Below the pieces are notes generated by a model. It was not told where the DNA came from and did not search any database. It saw nothing but the letters and a program-made list of their open reading frames with translations. From NCBI RefSeq assembly GCF_020283565.1, contig NC_060060.1, positions 13,268,001 through 13,332,000 on the forward strand: a DNA stretch of 64,000 nucleotides, read 5' to 3'. This DNA comes from Trifolium pratense. Lineage: Eukaryota > Streptophyta > Magnoliopsida > Fabales > Fabaceae. This document shows, in pieces, positions 22,302-32,290 of this stretch. How positions within the stretch are numbered: the first letter of the stretch is position 1; each line of letters opens with the position of its first letter. The translations under genes were made by a program, and so were the position numbers.

Positions 22302-22313
22302 TGACATCAGAGC
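22302..22313 (+). other. Primer binding site of the SIRE-type element
   Basis: TGACATCAGAGC lies two bases after the LTR. It differs at two positions from the usual TGGTATCAGAGC complement of initiator methionine tRNA. Confidence 0.65.
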
Positions 22314-22369
22314 GCCTGGTCTGTTACTTTCACTTAACAGTGAGACAGTAAAGATCTTGTGAGAACACT

Positions 22370-24760
22370 ATGTCTGGAGGAGACGATAGTAGCACTAGAA
22401 CCGGTGAGGCCAATGGTGCTGGTGGTGGTCCTAGAAATGCTTTTGGTTATGACTACTTAAGTAATGAATCACATGAACATAGTGGCAATAGAAAAGCCCC
22501 TATATTCAATGGTGATGCATCATTATTTGAGTGGTGGAAGGAAAGACTGTATAGCAATATTACTGCTATTGATCATGAGTTGTGGGATTTGGTTGAGCTG
22601 GGAGTAACTTTTGAAAACTTAAATGAACATGGAAGGTTGTCCATTGAGCATAGAAAGTTACTCACACCAGCTAACTTAAAAACCTACACTAAGCATCATA
22701 GAGTAAAGGACATTGTTGTTGGTGCTATTAGACATGAAGACTATGTCAGAATAGAGGACAAGTCTACTGCTAAATCTATCTTTGATTCTATGTGTGCTAC
22801 CTATGATGGTAATGAAAAGGTTCAAGAGGCTAAAGCTAGTCTTTTGATAAGGCAATATGAACTGTTCACTATGCAACAAGATGAAAACATTGAGACTATG
22901 TTTACAAGGTTTCAAATCCTTGTATCTGGTCTTAAAGCTCTCAAGAGAAGTTATTCCACCTATGACCATGTTCAGAAGATTCTGAGAAGTCTTCCTATTG
23001 CTTGGAGACCTAAGGTCACTGCAATAGAGGAAGCTCAAAATCTCAAGACTCTGAGTCTTGAAGCTCTGATAAGCAATCTCAGAAGCCATGAGATGGTTCT
23101 GGATGCTGACTCAGAAACTAAGAAGAAGTCCAAGTCAGTGGCTTTACAGTCAACTAAGACTACTTCTAAGGCTCTTAAGACTCAGCTTCTTGATATTGAA
23201 GAAGAATCTTCTACTGATGGTCAAGAGGATGAGATGAATGAGGATGAGTTTGCTTTATTCACCAAGTTTCAGCAATGGAACAGATTTAACAAAAGAAATT
23301 TCAGAGGTAACAGCTCCAGAAATTTTGTCAGCAAAAAGGATGATCAGAAGAACTGCTTCAACTGTAAGAAGCCAGGACACTTTATTGCTGACTGTCCAGA
23401 AATGTCTGCTAAAGACAAAAGCAAAAGATACAGCTCAAAGAAGCAACAATTCAAGAGTAAATTGAGAAAGAGTCTGATGGCTACTTTTGAAGAGCTATCA
23501 TCTGAGGAAGAAGTTGAGGAAGAAGAAGAGGCAAATCTAGCCCTGATGGCTTCAGCTGACTCAGATGTAGACTCAGACGATGAATCAGAATCAGATTCAG
23601 AAGTAACTGATGAGGTATTTTCTGACTGCTCTAAATCTCAACTAATAACTGCACTTAACAAGGTCATTGAGAAACATCTCAGAGTGTTAAGTAAACAAAA
23701 AGTTTTACAAGAAAAGCTTAACACTCTGACTGAGCAAGCAGAACATTTTCAAGGTCTATATCAAGAAACTCTGAATAGAGTAGATGACTTTGAAAAGGGT
23801 TGTGCTGTTTGTCACAAACCTATTGATGAGCAGGAAATAGCTCTTCAACAGTTTGTGCATCTCAACCTTGGGAAGAGCAAAGCTGCTAATAGAATTTATA
23901 ATGTTTTAAGACATAGAGGAGAAGGACTTGGTTATGAATATGGTAGAACATATTCAAAGCTGAAGACCTTTGCCAAAAAGGTTGGAAAATCTTGGGTTTA
24001 TTATGTTGTTCCACCAAGTGAAGAGGGAAAGAATCCTGGTATTTGTGAAAATGACAATGATGATCTGAGTGATTTAGAAGCTGACAGCTCAGAGGAACCT
24101 AGCTCCTCAGGATCTGGAAAGAGAAGTTCAGAAGATAGAAGTTGTTCAGAATCTGAGAACATTAGTTCAGAAGTTCTGAAAACTTCAACATCTGAGACTT
24201 CAAATTCTGGATTCAAAGAAACTTCAGTACCTGAAGCTAGTCAACCTCAAACATCAGAAGTTTTTAAAAAGAAAAATTCTAACTCCAAATCTCAGATGAA
24301 GTACAAGACTCAGATTATTTATGATTCTAGAGTCAGTAGATATAATCAATCAAAACATGGGATTGATAATAGATACAAACCCTGGAATCATAAACAATCC
24401 AAATCTTGGAACAATAACAAATTTCAAACAAAGAAAAGATTTCAAAAAGGTTATTATTCCAAACCAAGATCTTTCTCTGACACTAGACAACATAGTAAGC
24501 ATGTGTGGACTAACAAGCGTGGACCCAGAAGATGGGTACCAAAAGCTGAAATAATGTATCATTCAGATTTACCAACTAGGAAAGGATATGTCTTACCTAA
24601 AGTTTGGAAACAAGTCCTATGCAAAGGAAGAAGGGCTTATGTTCTAGACACATGGTTGACAAGTTCTCAAGTTAACAATCAGAACTTGGACAATGAAGAG
24701 GAAGAATACTGGGATGACTTTATCAATAATCTTGATGAAAAGTTCTATCGCAATGATTAA
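22370..24760 (+). CDS. gag: Gag of the SIRE-type element
   Basis: A 796-residue structural protein, expected to form the virus-like particle and package the genomic RNA. The N-terminal half is a copia gag core of the UBN2 type ([19 protein letters not shown] near residue 45). A CCHC zinc knuckle [14 protein letters not shown] lies near residue 328. An acidic stretch ([16 protein letters not shown] and neighbours) follows, then a Ser/Glu-rich segment and a basic, Asn/Lys-rich C-terminus. It ends in TAA at 24758-24760; pol begins in the -1 frame with a four-base overlap. Gag this long is typical of the lineage. Confidence 0.92.
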   Translation: MSGGDDSSTRTGEANGAGGGPRNAFGYDYLSNESHEHSGNRKAPIFNGDASLFEWWKERLYSNITAIDHELWDLVELGVTFENLNEHGRLSIEHRKLLTPANLKTYTKHHRVKDIVVGAIRHEDYVRIEDKSTAKSIFDSMCATYDGNEKVQEAKASLLIRQYELFTMQQDENIETMFTRFQILVSGLKALKRSYSTYDHVQKILRSLPIAWRPKVTAIEEAQNLKTLSLEALISNLRSHEMVLDADSETKKKSKSVALQSTKTTSKALKTQLLDIEEESSTDGQEDEMNEDEFALFTKFQQWNRFNKRNFRGNSSRNFVSKKDDQKNCFNCKKPGHFIADCPEMSAKDKSKRYSSKKQQFKSKLRKSLMATFEELSSEEEVEEEEEANLALMASADSDVDSDDESESDSEVTDEVFSDCSKSQLITALNKVIEKHLRVLSKQKVLQEKLNTLTEQAEHFQGLYQETLNRVDDFEKGCAVCHKPIDEQEIALQQFVHLNLGKSKAANRIYNVLRHRGEGLGYEYGRTYSKLKTFAKKVGKSWVYYVVPPSEEGKNPGICENDNDDLSDLEADSSEEPSSSGSGKRSSEDRSCSESENISSEVLKTSTSETSNSGFKETSVPEASQPQTSEVFKKKNSNSKSQMKYKTQIIYDSRVSRYNQSKHGIDNRYKPWNHKQSKSWNNNKFQTKKRFQKGYYSKPRSFSDTRQHSKHVWTNKRGPRRWVPKAEIMYHSDLPTRKGYVLPKVWKQVLCKGRRAYVLDTWLTSSQVNNQNLDNEEEEYWDDFINNLDEKFYRND

Positions 24761-24762
24761 AG

Positions 24763-27700
24763 TTGTTTCTCATACAGCCTACCACTCAAAGAAGTATCAT
24801 GAATCACTCATGGTATTTAGATAGTGGATGTTCAAGGCATATGACTGGTGACAAACAACTATTTTCTAAGCTGACTATGAAAGAAGGAGGATCTGTTGGC
24901 TTTGGAGGTAATCAAAAAGGAAAGATAATAGGTACAGGTACAGTAGGTAATTCTTCCCTATCTATTAATGATGTTTGGTTAGTGGATGGACTCAAACATA
25001 ACCTATTGAGCATAAGTCAATTTTGCGACAATGGTTATGTAGTTGTCTTTAATAAGGAATCATGTGCTGTATCTAAACAATCTGATAACTCCATGATATT
25101 CAAAGGTCTGAGAAAGAACAATGTTTATAAAATTAATCTTTCTGATTTGAATGAACAAAAAGTGATGTGTCTTTTGACCTTGAGTGAAGAACAATGGATC
25201 TGGCATAAGAGGTTAGGCCATGCTAACTGGAGGTTAATCTCTAAGCTTAGTAAGCTTGACCTTGTCAGAGGTTTACCTAAAATCAAATATCACTCAAACA
25301 CACTTTGTGGTTCATGTCAAAAAGGAAAGATTACAAAATCATCTTTTAAACCTAAGAACATTGTCTCTACCTCAAGACCATTGGAACTTCTTCACATTGA
25401 TCTTTTTGGGCCAGTTCACACTGCCTCTATCAATGGAAAGAAGTATGGATTAGTGATTGTTGATGACTACAGTAGATGGACTTGGGTAAAATTTCTAAGA
25501 ACAAAAGATGAAGCTTATGATGAGTTTAGCATCTTCTGCAAACAAATTCAAAATGAAAAAGGCTACACTATTTTAAAAGTTAGAAGTGATCATGGTGGAG
25601 AATTTGAAAATGAACCTTTTGAAAACTTTTATGAAAAATATGGTATTTTGCATGAATTCTCTTCTCCTAGAACTCCTCAACAAAATGGGGTTGTAGAAAG
25701 GAAGAATAGAACTCTGCAAGAAATGGCCAGAACCATGATGCATGAAACAAATGTAGCAAAGTTTTTATGGGCAGAAGTTGTAAACACAGCATGTTATGTT
25801 CAAAATAGAATCTATATCAGATCTAAGTTGAACAAAACTGCTTATGAATTGTTCAAAGGAAGAAAACCTGATATTTCTTATTTTCATCAGTTTGGATGTA
25901 CGTGTTACATCTTAAATAACAAAGTCCATCTAAAGAAATTTGATGCTAGAGGTTATAAGGGTATTTTTATAGGATACTCTGAACGCTCAAAAGCATACAG
26001 ACTGTATATTTCTGAAACACATACTGTGGAAGAAACTATGCATGTCAAATTTGATGACAAAGAGCCTGACCAAGTGTCAGAGCTTGTGGAAGGTTTGTCT
26101 AGATTTCAGGTATCAGAGGATCAATATTCAGATATTCCAAACTACTCAGAACATCCATTCTCTGAAGAACCTCTGAATACAACAGTTCCTACAGACTCTG
26201 AACAACAAATAACTGAAGCAACTGCTGAACCTGATGTTGATGAGTCTGAAGATGATGAGCCCCCAAGAAATACTTTCAAATACAAATCATCACATCCAGA
26301 GGAACTGATATTAGGCAACAAGGATAGTCCAAGGAAGACAAGATCTCAACTAAGAAATGAGGAATCATTGGTTGGTCTTATCTCAATGATGGAACCTTCA
26401 AAGATTGATGAAGCTCTGAAAGATGATGCTTGGATTGTAGCAATGCAAGAAGAGCTGAATCAATTTCAAAGGAATGATGTGTGGACTCTTGTGCCTAAGC
26501 CTTCACACAAGAACATTATTGGAACAAAATGGGTATTCAGAAACAAGCTGAATGAACAAGGTGAAGTGGTAAGAAACAAGGCTAGATTGGTTGCACAAGG
26601 TTATAGTCAACAAGAGGGGATTGACTATACTGAAACCTTTGCACCAGTTGCTAGACTTGAAGCAATCAGGTTACTTCTATCTTATGCTGTTAATCATGGA
26701 ATAACCTTGTATCAGATGGATGTTAAAAGTGCCTTCTTACATGGTTTTATTTCTGAAGAAGTGTATGTTAAGCAACCTCCTGGTTTTGAAGATATCTCAA
26801 ACCCAGAACATGTTTTTAAATTGAAGAAATCACTGTATGGTCTGAAACAAGCTCCAAGAGCTTGGTATGATAGACTCAGTAATTTCCTTCTTGAAAAAGG
26901 TTTTGAAAAAGGAAAGGTTGACTGCACACTCTTTAGAAAAACAACCAAAGAAGACATTTTAATCATTCAAATTTATGTTGATGATATTATTTTTGGTTCA
27001 ACTAATGCTTCCTTGTGCAAGAATTTTTCTAAGATAATGCAGGATGAATTTGAAATGAGCATGATGGGAGAATTGAAATTCTTTCTTGGAATTCAAATCA
27101 ATCAGAAGAAGGAAGGAACTTATATTCATCAATCAAAATATACCAAGGAACTTCTGAAGAAGTTCAATCTGGATGACTGCAAGATAATGAACACTCCTAT
27201 GCACTCAACTACCAACATGAGCAAGTCAGATGATGAAGGAAAAGTAGATCAAAAGGTCTATCGAGGTATGATTGGTTCCTTACTCTATCTGACAGCCTCT
27301 AGACCAGATATTTTATTCAGTGTATGCTTATGTGCAAGATTCCAGTCAGATCCTAGAGAATCTCATCTTACAGCTGTAAAGAGAATCTTTAGATATCTGA
27401 AGGGAACAACTAATCTTGGACTTCTCTATAAGAAATCCAATGATTATGTGCTAAATGGATTCTGTGATGCTGACTATGCTGGAGATAAAATTGAAAGAAA
27501 ATCCACAAGTGGCAATTGTCAATTTGTTGGTGAAAACCTTATCTCCTGGGCTAGTAAGAGACAAACTACTATAGCTTTGTCTACAGCAGAAGCAGAATAC
27601 ATTTCAGCAGCTAAGTGTTGCACACAACTACTCTGGTTAAAATATCAGTTAGAAGATTACCAAGTAAGCAGTAACAATATTCCTTTATATTGTGATAATA

Positions 27701-27921
27701 CTGCAGCCATTCATTTATCTAAAAATCCTATTCTACACTCTAGAGCCAAACATATTGAAATTAAACACCATTTTATCAGAGATTATGTTCAGAGAGGCAT
27801 TATAGATATTAAGTTTGTTGATACTGAAAATCAATGGGCTGACATATTTACTAAAGCCTTACCTGTTGAAAGATTTGATTTTATAAAGAAACATCTGAAC
27901 ATGTTTTCAATCTCTGAATGA
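24763..27921 (+). CDS. pol: Pol of the SIRE-type element (PR-INT-RT-RH)
   Basis: About 1050 residues; the frame is open from 24757 and its first ATG is at 24799, so translation is by frameshift from gag or by restart. Domains in copia order: aspartic protease ([14 protein letters not shown], near residue 20); a GAG-pre-integrase HHCC region ([12 protein letters not shown] then CGSCQKGK); the integrase core with D in [10 protein letters not shown] in [10 protein letters not shown] and E in [11 protein letters not shown]; reverse transcriptase with YVDDIIFGS near residue 736; and RNase H with [10 protein letters not shown] and [11 protein letters not shown]. No internal stop or frame break was seen. 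It carries out particle maturation, cDNA synthesis and integration. With gag it makes this copy a candidate for current activity. Confidence 0.94.
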   Translation: MFLIQPTTQRSIMNHSWYLDSGCSRHMTGDKQLFSKLTMKEGGSVGFGGNQKGKIIGTGTVGNSSLSINDVWLVDGLKHNLLSISQFCDNGYVVVFNKESCAVSKQSDNSMIFKGLRKNNVYKINLSDLNEQKVMCLLTLSEEQWIWHKRLGHANWRLISKLSKLDLVRGLPKIKYHSNTLCGSCQKGKITKSSFKPKNIVSTSRPLELLHIDLFGPVHTASINGKKYGLVIVDDYSRWTWVKFLRTKDEAYDEFSIFCKQIQNEKGYTILKVRSDHGGEFENEPFENFYEKYGILHEFSSPRTPQQNGVVERKNRTLQEMARTMMHETNVAKFLWAEVVNTACYVQNRIYIRSKLNKTAYELFKGRKPDISYFHQFGCTCYILNNKVHLKKFDARGYKGIFIGYSERSKAYRLYISETHTVEETMHVKFDDKEPDQVSELVEGLSRFQVSEDQYSDIPNYSEHPFSEEPLNTTVPTDSEQQITEATAEPDVDESEDDEPPRNTFKYKSSHPEELILGNKDSPRKTRSQLRNEESLVGLISMMEPSKIDEALKDDAWIVAMQEELNQFQRNDVWTLVPKPSHKNIIGTKWVFRNKLNEQGEVVRNKARLVAQGYSQQEGIDYTETFAPVARLEAIRLLLSYAVNHGITLYQMDVKSAFLHGFISEEVYVKQPPGFEDISNPEHVFKLKKSLYGLKQAPRAWYDRLSNFLLEKGFEKGKVDCTLFRKTTKEDILIIQIYVDDIIFGSTNASLCKNFSKIMQDEFEMSMMGELKFFLGIQINQKKEGTYIHQSKYTKELLKKFNLDDCKIMNTPMHSTTNMSKSDDEGKVDQKVYRGMIGSLLYLTASRPDILFSVCLCARFQSDPRESHLTAVKRIFRYLKGTTNLGLLYKKSNDYVLNGFCDADYAGDKIERKSTSGNCQFVGENLISWASKRQTTIALSTAEAEYISAAKCCTQLLWLKYQLEDYQVSSNNIPLYCDNTAAIHLSKNPILHSRAKHIEIKHHFIRDYVQRGIIDIKFVDTENQWADIFTKALPVERFDFIKKHLNMFSISE

Positions 27922-28370
27922 AAATTTTTTTTTGGCACTTAAAGTGTAAGAGGTTATGTATATCAGAACTTATGATTCAGATCATCTGAAACACAAGCTC
28001 TGAAGTACCTAACTCTGATAGAGAATTTTAAATAACTCAGAGGCTCTGAACTATTTAAGTGGGAAACGTTTAGTATTCACTGCTGAACAGTTGTCCATTA
28101 AAATAGCAGTTACCGAGTAAATTTCTGCACGTGGTCTACGTGTGTCAGGTAGTGGGTGGTTAATGATGATTTTTTGGTATTCAACTTTCTGTCAATTAGC
28201 GTAACTTCCCAAATTTGCTATTTTCATGTTAACTGTACTCATTTAAATAAAACTTACACAATACACTTGCACACTTCTCACTTTCACAACCTACACTTTC
28301 TTTTCTCTCTAAACCTTCAACAAAAATTTCTTTCTCTCTCATTAGTTCCTACCCTTACCTAAACTTCATC

Positions 28371-31082
28371 ATGGCTGGTTCTTCGTCTTCATCAAAGATT
28401 CCACCGTTCATGTTTAGACATCTTCAGATTGTTGGGAATGAAATGGAATTCCCAGAATCGCAACTAACGTTACTACCTGAGAAGATGGTCGACTTTGACA
28501 GTTTGAAAGAAAATGGGTATGATGTGAAGCCGTACTTCTCTGCTCAAGGATGGAACAAGTACTTCGACATGTTGAATGGTCCTATCTATCCAGATCTTTT
28601 GAAGAAATTCTGGATGAAAGCACGAGTTTTCTCTAAGTATGAAGCTAAGCAAGAAGAACTTGCCGCAATCGAAAGAAATCCTAGTCTGAAAGGAAAAACT
28701 AGGAAGGAGATGGGTCTTTTGGAGTTCACTGGTACACAGATTAGGTCTAACATCTGTGGTATCAATCTTATTTTTTCTCCAATTCACTTCAATGCGTTGT
28801 TGGGTTTGGACAACTCTGGTTTGGTGCTGGATGATTTCGAAAAGGATACAAGATTCAGAGAAGAACTTCTGCACAGGATGTGCATTGATATGAAGTTGAA
28901 GGGCAAGGTTAAAGGTCTGACAGATGAGTGCAGGGTTTTATTCAAGATTATCTTGTCAACTATCAGTCCAAGAGTTGGTGGTACTGATACTATCTCGTGG
29001 CCTCATCGTCATCTGATTTACTTTCTTCTGACTGAAAGGAAAGTAAATCTGGGTAAATACTTTTTTGAGAGGATCTGTGAAGCCATCTTCCAAAGCAAGT
29101 CTCAGAGGAAAACAACCATTGTTTATCCCAGATTGCTTTCAGATCTTCTGTACCAAGGTCACATTGTTCAGAATCTGAAGAAGTTCTATCCAGAACTTAT
29201 GGCTCAGAAGCTCTCGCCAGAAGTTCTGAATGCAAGCTTCTTAACAAAGATGCACTTAATCAACACCAAGCTGGTTCAACCTAAACAAGAATTTAGAGTT
29301 AGACTGGAAGATCGCCTGTATGTGGATGGATATCCAGTTATCTCAGAAGCTGATGCTGAGCACATCATTCAGGACTATTTGGAAGTGCTCAGACAAGAAG
29401 GATTTGTTGTTGATAGAAGTATGGTTCCTCCAGCTCCCGTAAACATGTATAATCCTAAGAGGAAACCAAAGAGGAAAGCTGAACAAGAAAAACCCGATCT
29501 TCTGGCTCAGAAGAAGGTTAAGGTAGAAGAAGCTACTGCTGAGCAAAGAACAAAGAGGAAACATGAAGCTTTGACTGGAAAAGCTGCTGTATCATCATCA
29601 AAGGAGCCTATCATTGTTGATGATGAAGAGGAAAGTGAAGAAAGTGAATCCTCTGAATCAGAAACTGAATCTGATGAAGAGACTCTGGCTGCACGTTTGA
29701 GGAAAAGACCTGCTCCTACTCCTAAAGGTAAAGGTAAGTCTACCAAGTTCATCTTTAATGAAAATGAGATTGGAATAGGTTATACTAAACCACTTAGGAC
29801 TATACTTCCTGAACCCACAATTATTCCCACCTCTGATAACCCTCTTTCTGAACTCGAAAAACATCTAAGCCCTGACCCTCTCAACAATCAACCTCTCTCT
29901 CATGAAACCCACAAATCTAGGTCATCTCCTAAACCAAAATCACCTCTACCTCAACCACAACAACTATCACCTGATATTCCACCATCTGAACCTCAACCAG
30001 ATATTCCAAATGCTGAACCAACCTCTCCTATCAAACAAACCTCTCCTGAACCAACCCCTGAACAACTTGCTCCTAAACCAACCCCTGAACATAAATCTCC
30101 TGAACCATCTCCTGAACATATTTACCCTGAATCAACTTCTGACATTTCATCATCTGAACCAACCCCTGAACCCCATCCTAACCCAAGTGCTGAACATGCT
30201 TCTCCTGAGCGTGTTTACACTTGTGCTCCCAAGCCTTCAGATGCAGAAGTTGTGATTATTGACAACCCTGCTACTGAAACACCTAATCTCTCTACCATTC
30301 CCAATCCGTCACCCTCATCATCCAACCCTTTTAGTAATCTATCCACTCAGTTTCATGATGACTTGGTTAGATTATCTATGTTAAAGGACAGGTTTCTAGT
30401 TTGTCCTTCTGATGTGGATTTGGAAGTTTCAAGCATTAAGGCAAGGATTTGCAATGCTTTGGATGGTGCTGCTGAGGAAATTAAGGCTGTGGTTGGAAGA
30501 CGAGATTTGGATGTGATAAGCTTCCTGAGGGAAAGTCTGGCTAGGGCTGAATTGAAAAGGTTAACTATGTTTAATCATGCTGGATCTGAACTTGCTAAGC
30601 TGGAAGCACTTGCTGCTGCTAAACAACGTCTGAATGCTTTCAAAGTCATCTGGATAGACTCCAAGCTGTTTCAGAGTCTTGAAGCTCAGAGGTCTGAGTC
30701 TGAAAGGTTAGAAGAAGCTGCTGCAAGAGTTGCCCAGTTGGCAAATGAGTTGCATCAAGAGGATATTTCAGAAGATGATGTGCTGGCTTCTCAGAATCAC
30801 GAGGATGTGCTGATGATTGACTATCCAGAGGAAGGTGAACCCTCTGATAAAGGCAAGGCACCTTTGGTTGAAGAACAAGTGCCTTTGGTTCAAGATCAAG
30901 CTCCTGTTGTGGCTGATCAATTGCAGATCTTTCAAGAAGCTCTGAGGGAGCAGCAAGAAGGTTTAGAAAGGCAAAGGACAGCTCACCTCAACTTGGAATC
31001 CAAAGTGGATGGTCTGGTTTCCAACGTGGGATCTTTGAACGACAAATTTGACCAACTTTTAGCCTTTCTTAAGAAACCCTAG
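28371..31082 (+). CDS. Third ORF of the SIRE-type element (env-position protein, 903 aa)
   Basis: A 903-residue protein in the same orientation as pol, starting 450 bp after its stop. Residues 1-330 form a folded, mostly helical region (for example KPYFSAQGWNKYFDMLNGP and GINLIFSPIHFNALLGLD) that resembles what plant databases call a putative plant transposon protein domain; this match is from memory. A basic/acidic linker follows with EPIIVDDEEESEE, then a proline-rich tract of repeated PEPTPE-like units (about residues 480-620), then a coiled-coil C-terminus. SIRE elements are known for an env-like ORF here, but I see no signal peptide, no convincing membrane segment and no glycoprotein-like cysteine pattern. 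An envelope role is therefore not supported by the sequence. The full-length open frame suggests it is used. Confidence 0.75.
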   Translation: MAGSSSSSKIPPFMFRHLQIVGNEMEFPESQLTLLPEKMVDFDSLKENGYDVKPYFSAQGWNKYFDMLNGPIYPDLLKKFWMKARVFSKYEAKQEELAAIERNPSLKGKTRKEMGLLEFTGTQIRSNICGINLIFSPIHFNALLGLDNSGLVLDDFEKDTRFREELLHRMCIDMKLKGKVKGLTDECRVLFKIILSTISPRVGGTDTISWPHRHLIYFLLTERKVNLGKYFFERICEAIFQSKSQRKTTIVYPRLLSDLLYQGHIVQNLKKFYPELMAQKLSPEVLNASFLTKMHLINTKLVQPKQEFRVRLEDRLYVDGYPVISEADAEHIIQDYLEVLRQEGFVVDRSMVPPAPVNMYNPKRKPKRKAEQEKPDLLAQKKVKVEEATAEQRTKRKHEALTGKAAVSSSKEPIIVDDEEESEESESSESETESDEETLAARLRKRPAPTPKGKGKSTKFIFNENEIGIGYTKPLRTILPEPTIIPTSDNPLSELEKHLSPDPLNNQPLSHETHKSRSSPKPKSPLPQPQQLSPDIPPSEPQPDIPNAEPTSPIKQTSPEPTPEQLAPKPTPEHKSPEPSPEHIYPESTSDISSSEPTPEPHPNPSAEHASPERVYTCAPKPSDAEVVIIDNPATETPNLSTIPNPSPSSSNPFSNLSTQFHDDLVRLSMLKDRFLVCPSDVDLEVSSIKARICNALDGAAEEIKAVVGRRDLDVISFLRESLARAELKRLTMFNHAGSELAKLEALAAAKQRLNAFKVIWIDSKLFQSLEAQRSESERLEEAAARVAQLANELHQEDISEDDVLASQNHEDVLMIDYPEEGEPSDKGKAPLVEEQVPLVQDQAPVVADQLQIFQEALREQQEGLERQRTAHLNLESKVDGLVSNVGSLNDKFDQLLAFLKKP

Positions 31083-31339
31083 GATTCTATGCACCTGTTT
31101 AAGCTTTCTTTTTATTTTCTTGTTTATCTTCTGAACACTTTTCCTGGTTTATCTATTTCAAGTTGTTTTGTTTATGTTTTGCTTGATTATTTTTTTCATG
31201 TTCAATTGATATTTATATTTTCTTGATAAATAAGAACACAAGAACACAAGATGCTTTTTAAAACGAAAATTTTTTATTAATGCTCCAACAATGTTGAGTA
31301 CATTGGTAAATCAAAGAAAAAGAAAAAGACAACCTAATC

Positions 31340-31705
31340 CTAATCAGATGGATAAAACTCAGAAGAAATCTCTGATTTCTCCTCAGCATCATCTGATGAT
31401 ATTTCTATGGGATCCGGGTTTTGCTCTTGTTCTTCTTCTTCTTGTTCCTCTTCTGGAACATAGCTAGCCAAAAACTCAACATAGTCAGCATCATCTTCAT
31501 TCTCTTCAGCTTCAGAATCTGATGAGATGATTATTATCTCAGCGTCTTGTGGCTTCTTGTTGTCTTCTTTATCTTTTTCATCGTTTTCGCGTTTCTCTTC
31601 GTCTTTCTTTCTTTTAAACTCTGCGATGCGTAGACTAAATCTTTTCATTATTCCTAATCTCTCTTGCTTCACTTGTTTATTCTTGTTTTTACGTGAAGCA
31701 GGCAT
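31340..31705 (-). CDS. Small acidic antisense ORF of the SIRE-type element with SIM-like patches
   Basis: This 121-residue ORF lies on the strand opposite to gag-pol, between the third ORF and the 3' LTR. Residues 1-50 are Lys/Arg-rich (SRKNKNKQVKQER and KRKKDEEKRE). Residues 56-64 read EIIIISSDS, followed by EAEENEDD. Residues 74-79 are DYVEFL. Residues 99-106 are PIEISSDD, again followed by acidic residues. The layout and the E-x-I-x-x-SSDS and DY-x-EFL blocks match the antisense ORF at 7137-7460 of the gypsy element. A TATAAAA-like sequence lies on the minus strand at 31721-31730, only about 20 bases before the ATG, so a transcript from it might start too late for that ATG and use the ATG at codon 20. 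A SUMO-binding role is inference. Confidence 0.6.
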   Translation of the reverse strand: MPASRKNKNKQVKQERLGIMKRFSLRIAEFKRKKDEEKRENDEKDKEDNKKPQDAEIIIISSDSEAEENEDDADYVEFLASYVPEEEQEEEEQEQNPDPIEISSDDAEEKSEISSEFYPSD

Positions 31706-31837
31706 GTTAACTCGCTCACCTTTTATAAACCTTTGAGCGCGTTGGTTTTTGTTTTTGAAATTAATTCACCTTTGTAACAACCACTCTTCTTCTTTGACTG
31801 TCTTGGTTATTTAAATTTTTTTACTTTTTGATAATGA

Positions 31838-32290
31838 CAAAAGGGGGAGTAGTTACGCATTAATTGATAAGTGATAAAGTTCAAAACTGAAACCACACTT
31901 TTATCTCGCTTTTATCCGTTAAGTTAAAAGTTGTTACTTTTAAGTTGTTTTACGTATTTCAATGTGGAGACTAAGTTAGTTGAAACTGAAATAAATTTCA
32001 TAAGTAAGGATAAGTTAAGAGTGCAATTTTAACTTAGCCTTATGAGACTTAGGGGGAGAGCTTGCAAACCTCTCACTCTGAAGAAAGATATGAAATTGAT
32101 TTTATTTCAAACCATCTTAATCTTATACTAAATTAAAATATCATGGATAAAACATAAAGTTCAGACTTTATGGAGTATCAATCTTAGGGGGAGCTTGCAA
32201 ACCTCATAAACCTAAGAGAAACATGATAAGTTAATTTAACAACAATTGTCAATTAATACTGAAGTTTGTCATCATCAAAAAGGGGGAGAT
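31838..32290 (+). other. Cluster of purine tracts before the 3' LTR of the SIRE-type element
   Basis: G-rich purine runs occur at about 31840-31850 (AAAGGGGGAG), 32049-32058 (AGGGGGAGAG), 32187-32194 (AGGGGGAG) and 32278-32289 (AAAAGGGGGAGA). The last adjoins the LTR and is the likely active polypurine tract. Multiple tracts have been noted in this lineage. Confidence 0.7.

Noticed and set aside
22676..23089. 137-codon minus-strand ORF in gag
   Set aside because: It is an antisense shadow of the gag core domain, with no upstream promoter word and no similarity to the antisense ORFs near the 3' LTRs.
29902..30255. 117-codon plus-strand ORF rich in Asn, Leu and Pro
   Set aside because: It is a shifted-frame shadow of the proline-rich tract of the 903-codon ORF.
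28371..31082. Envelope glycoprotein call for the third SIRE-type ORF
   Set aside because: Only the genomic position supports it; no signal peptide, membrane anchor or cysteine pattern was seen.
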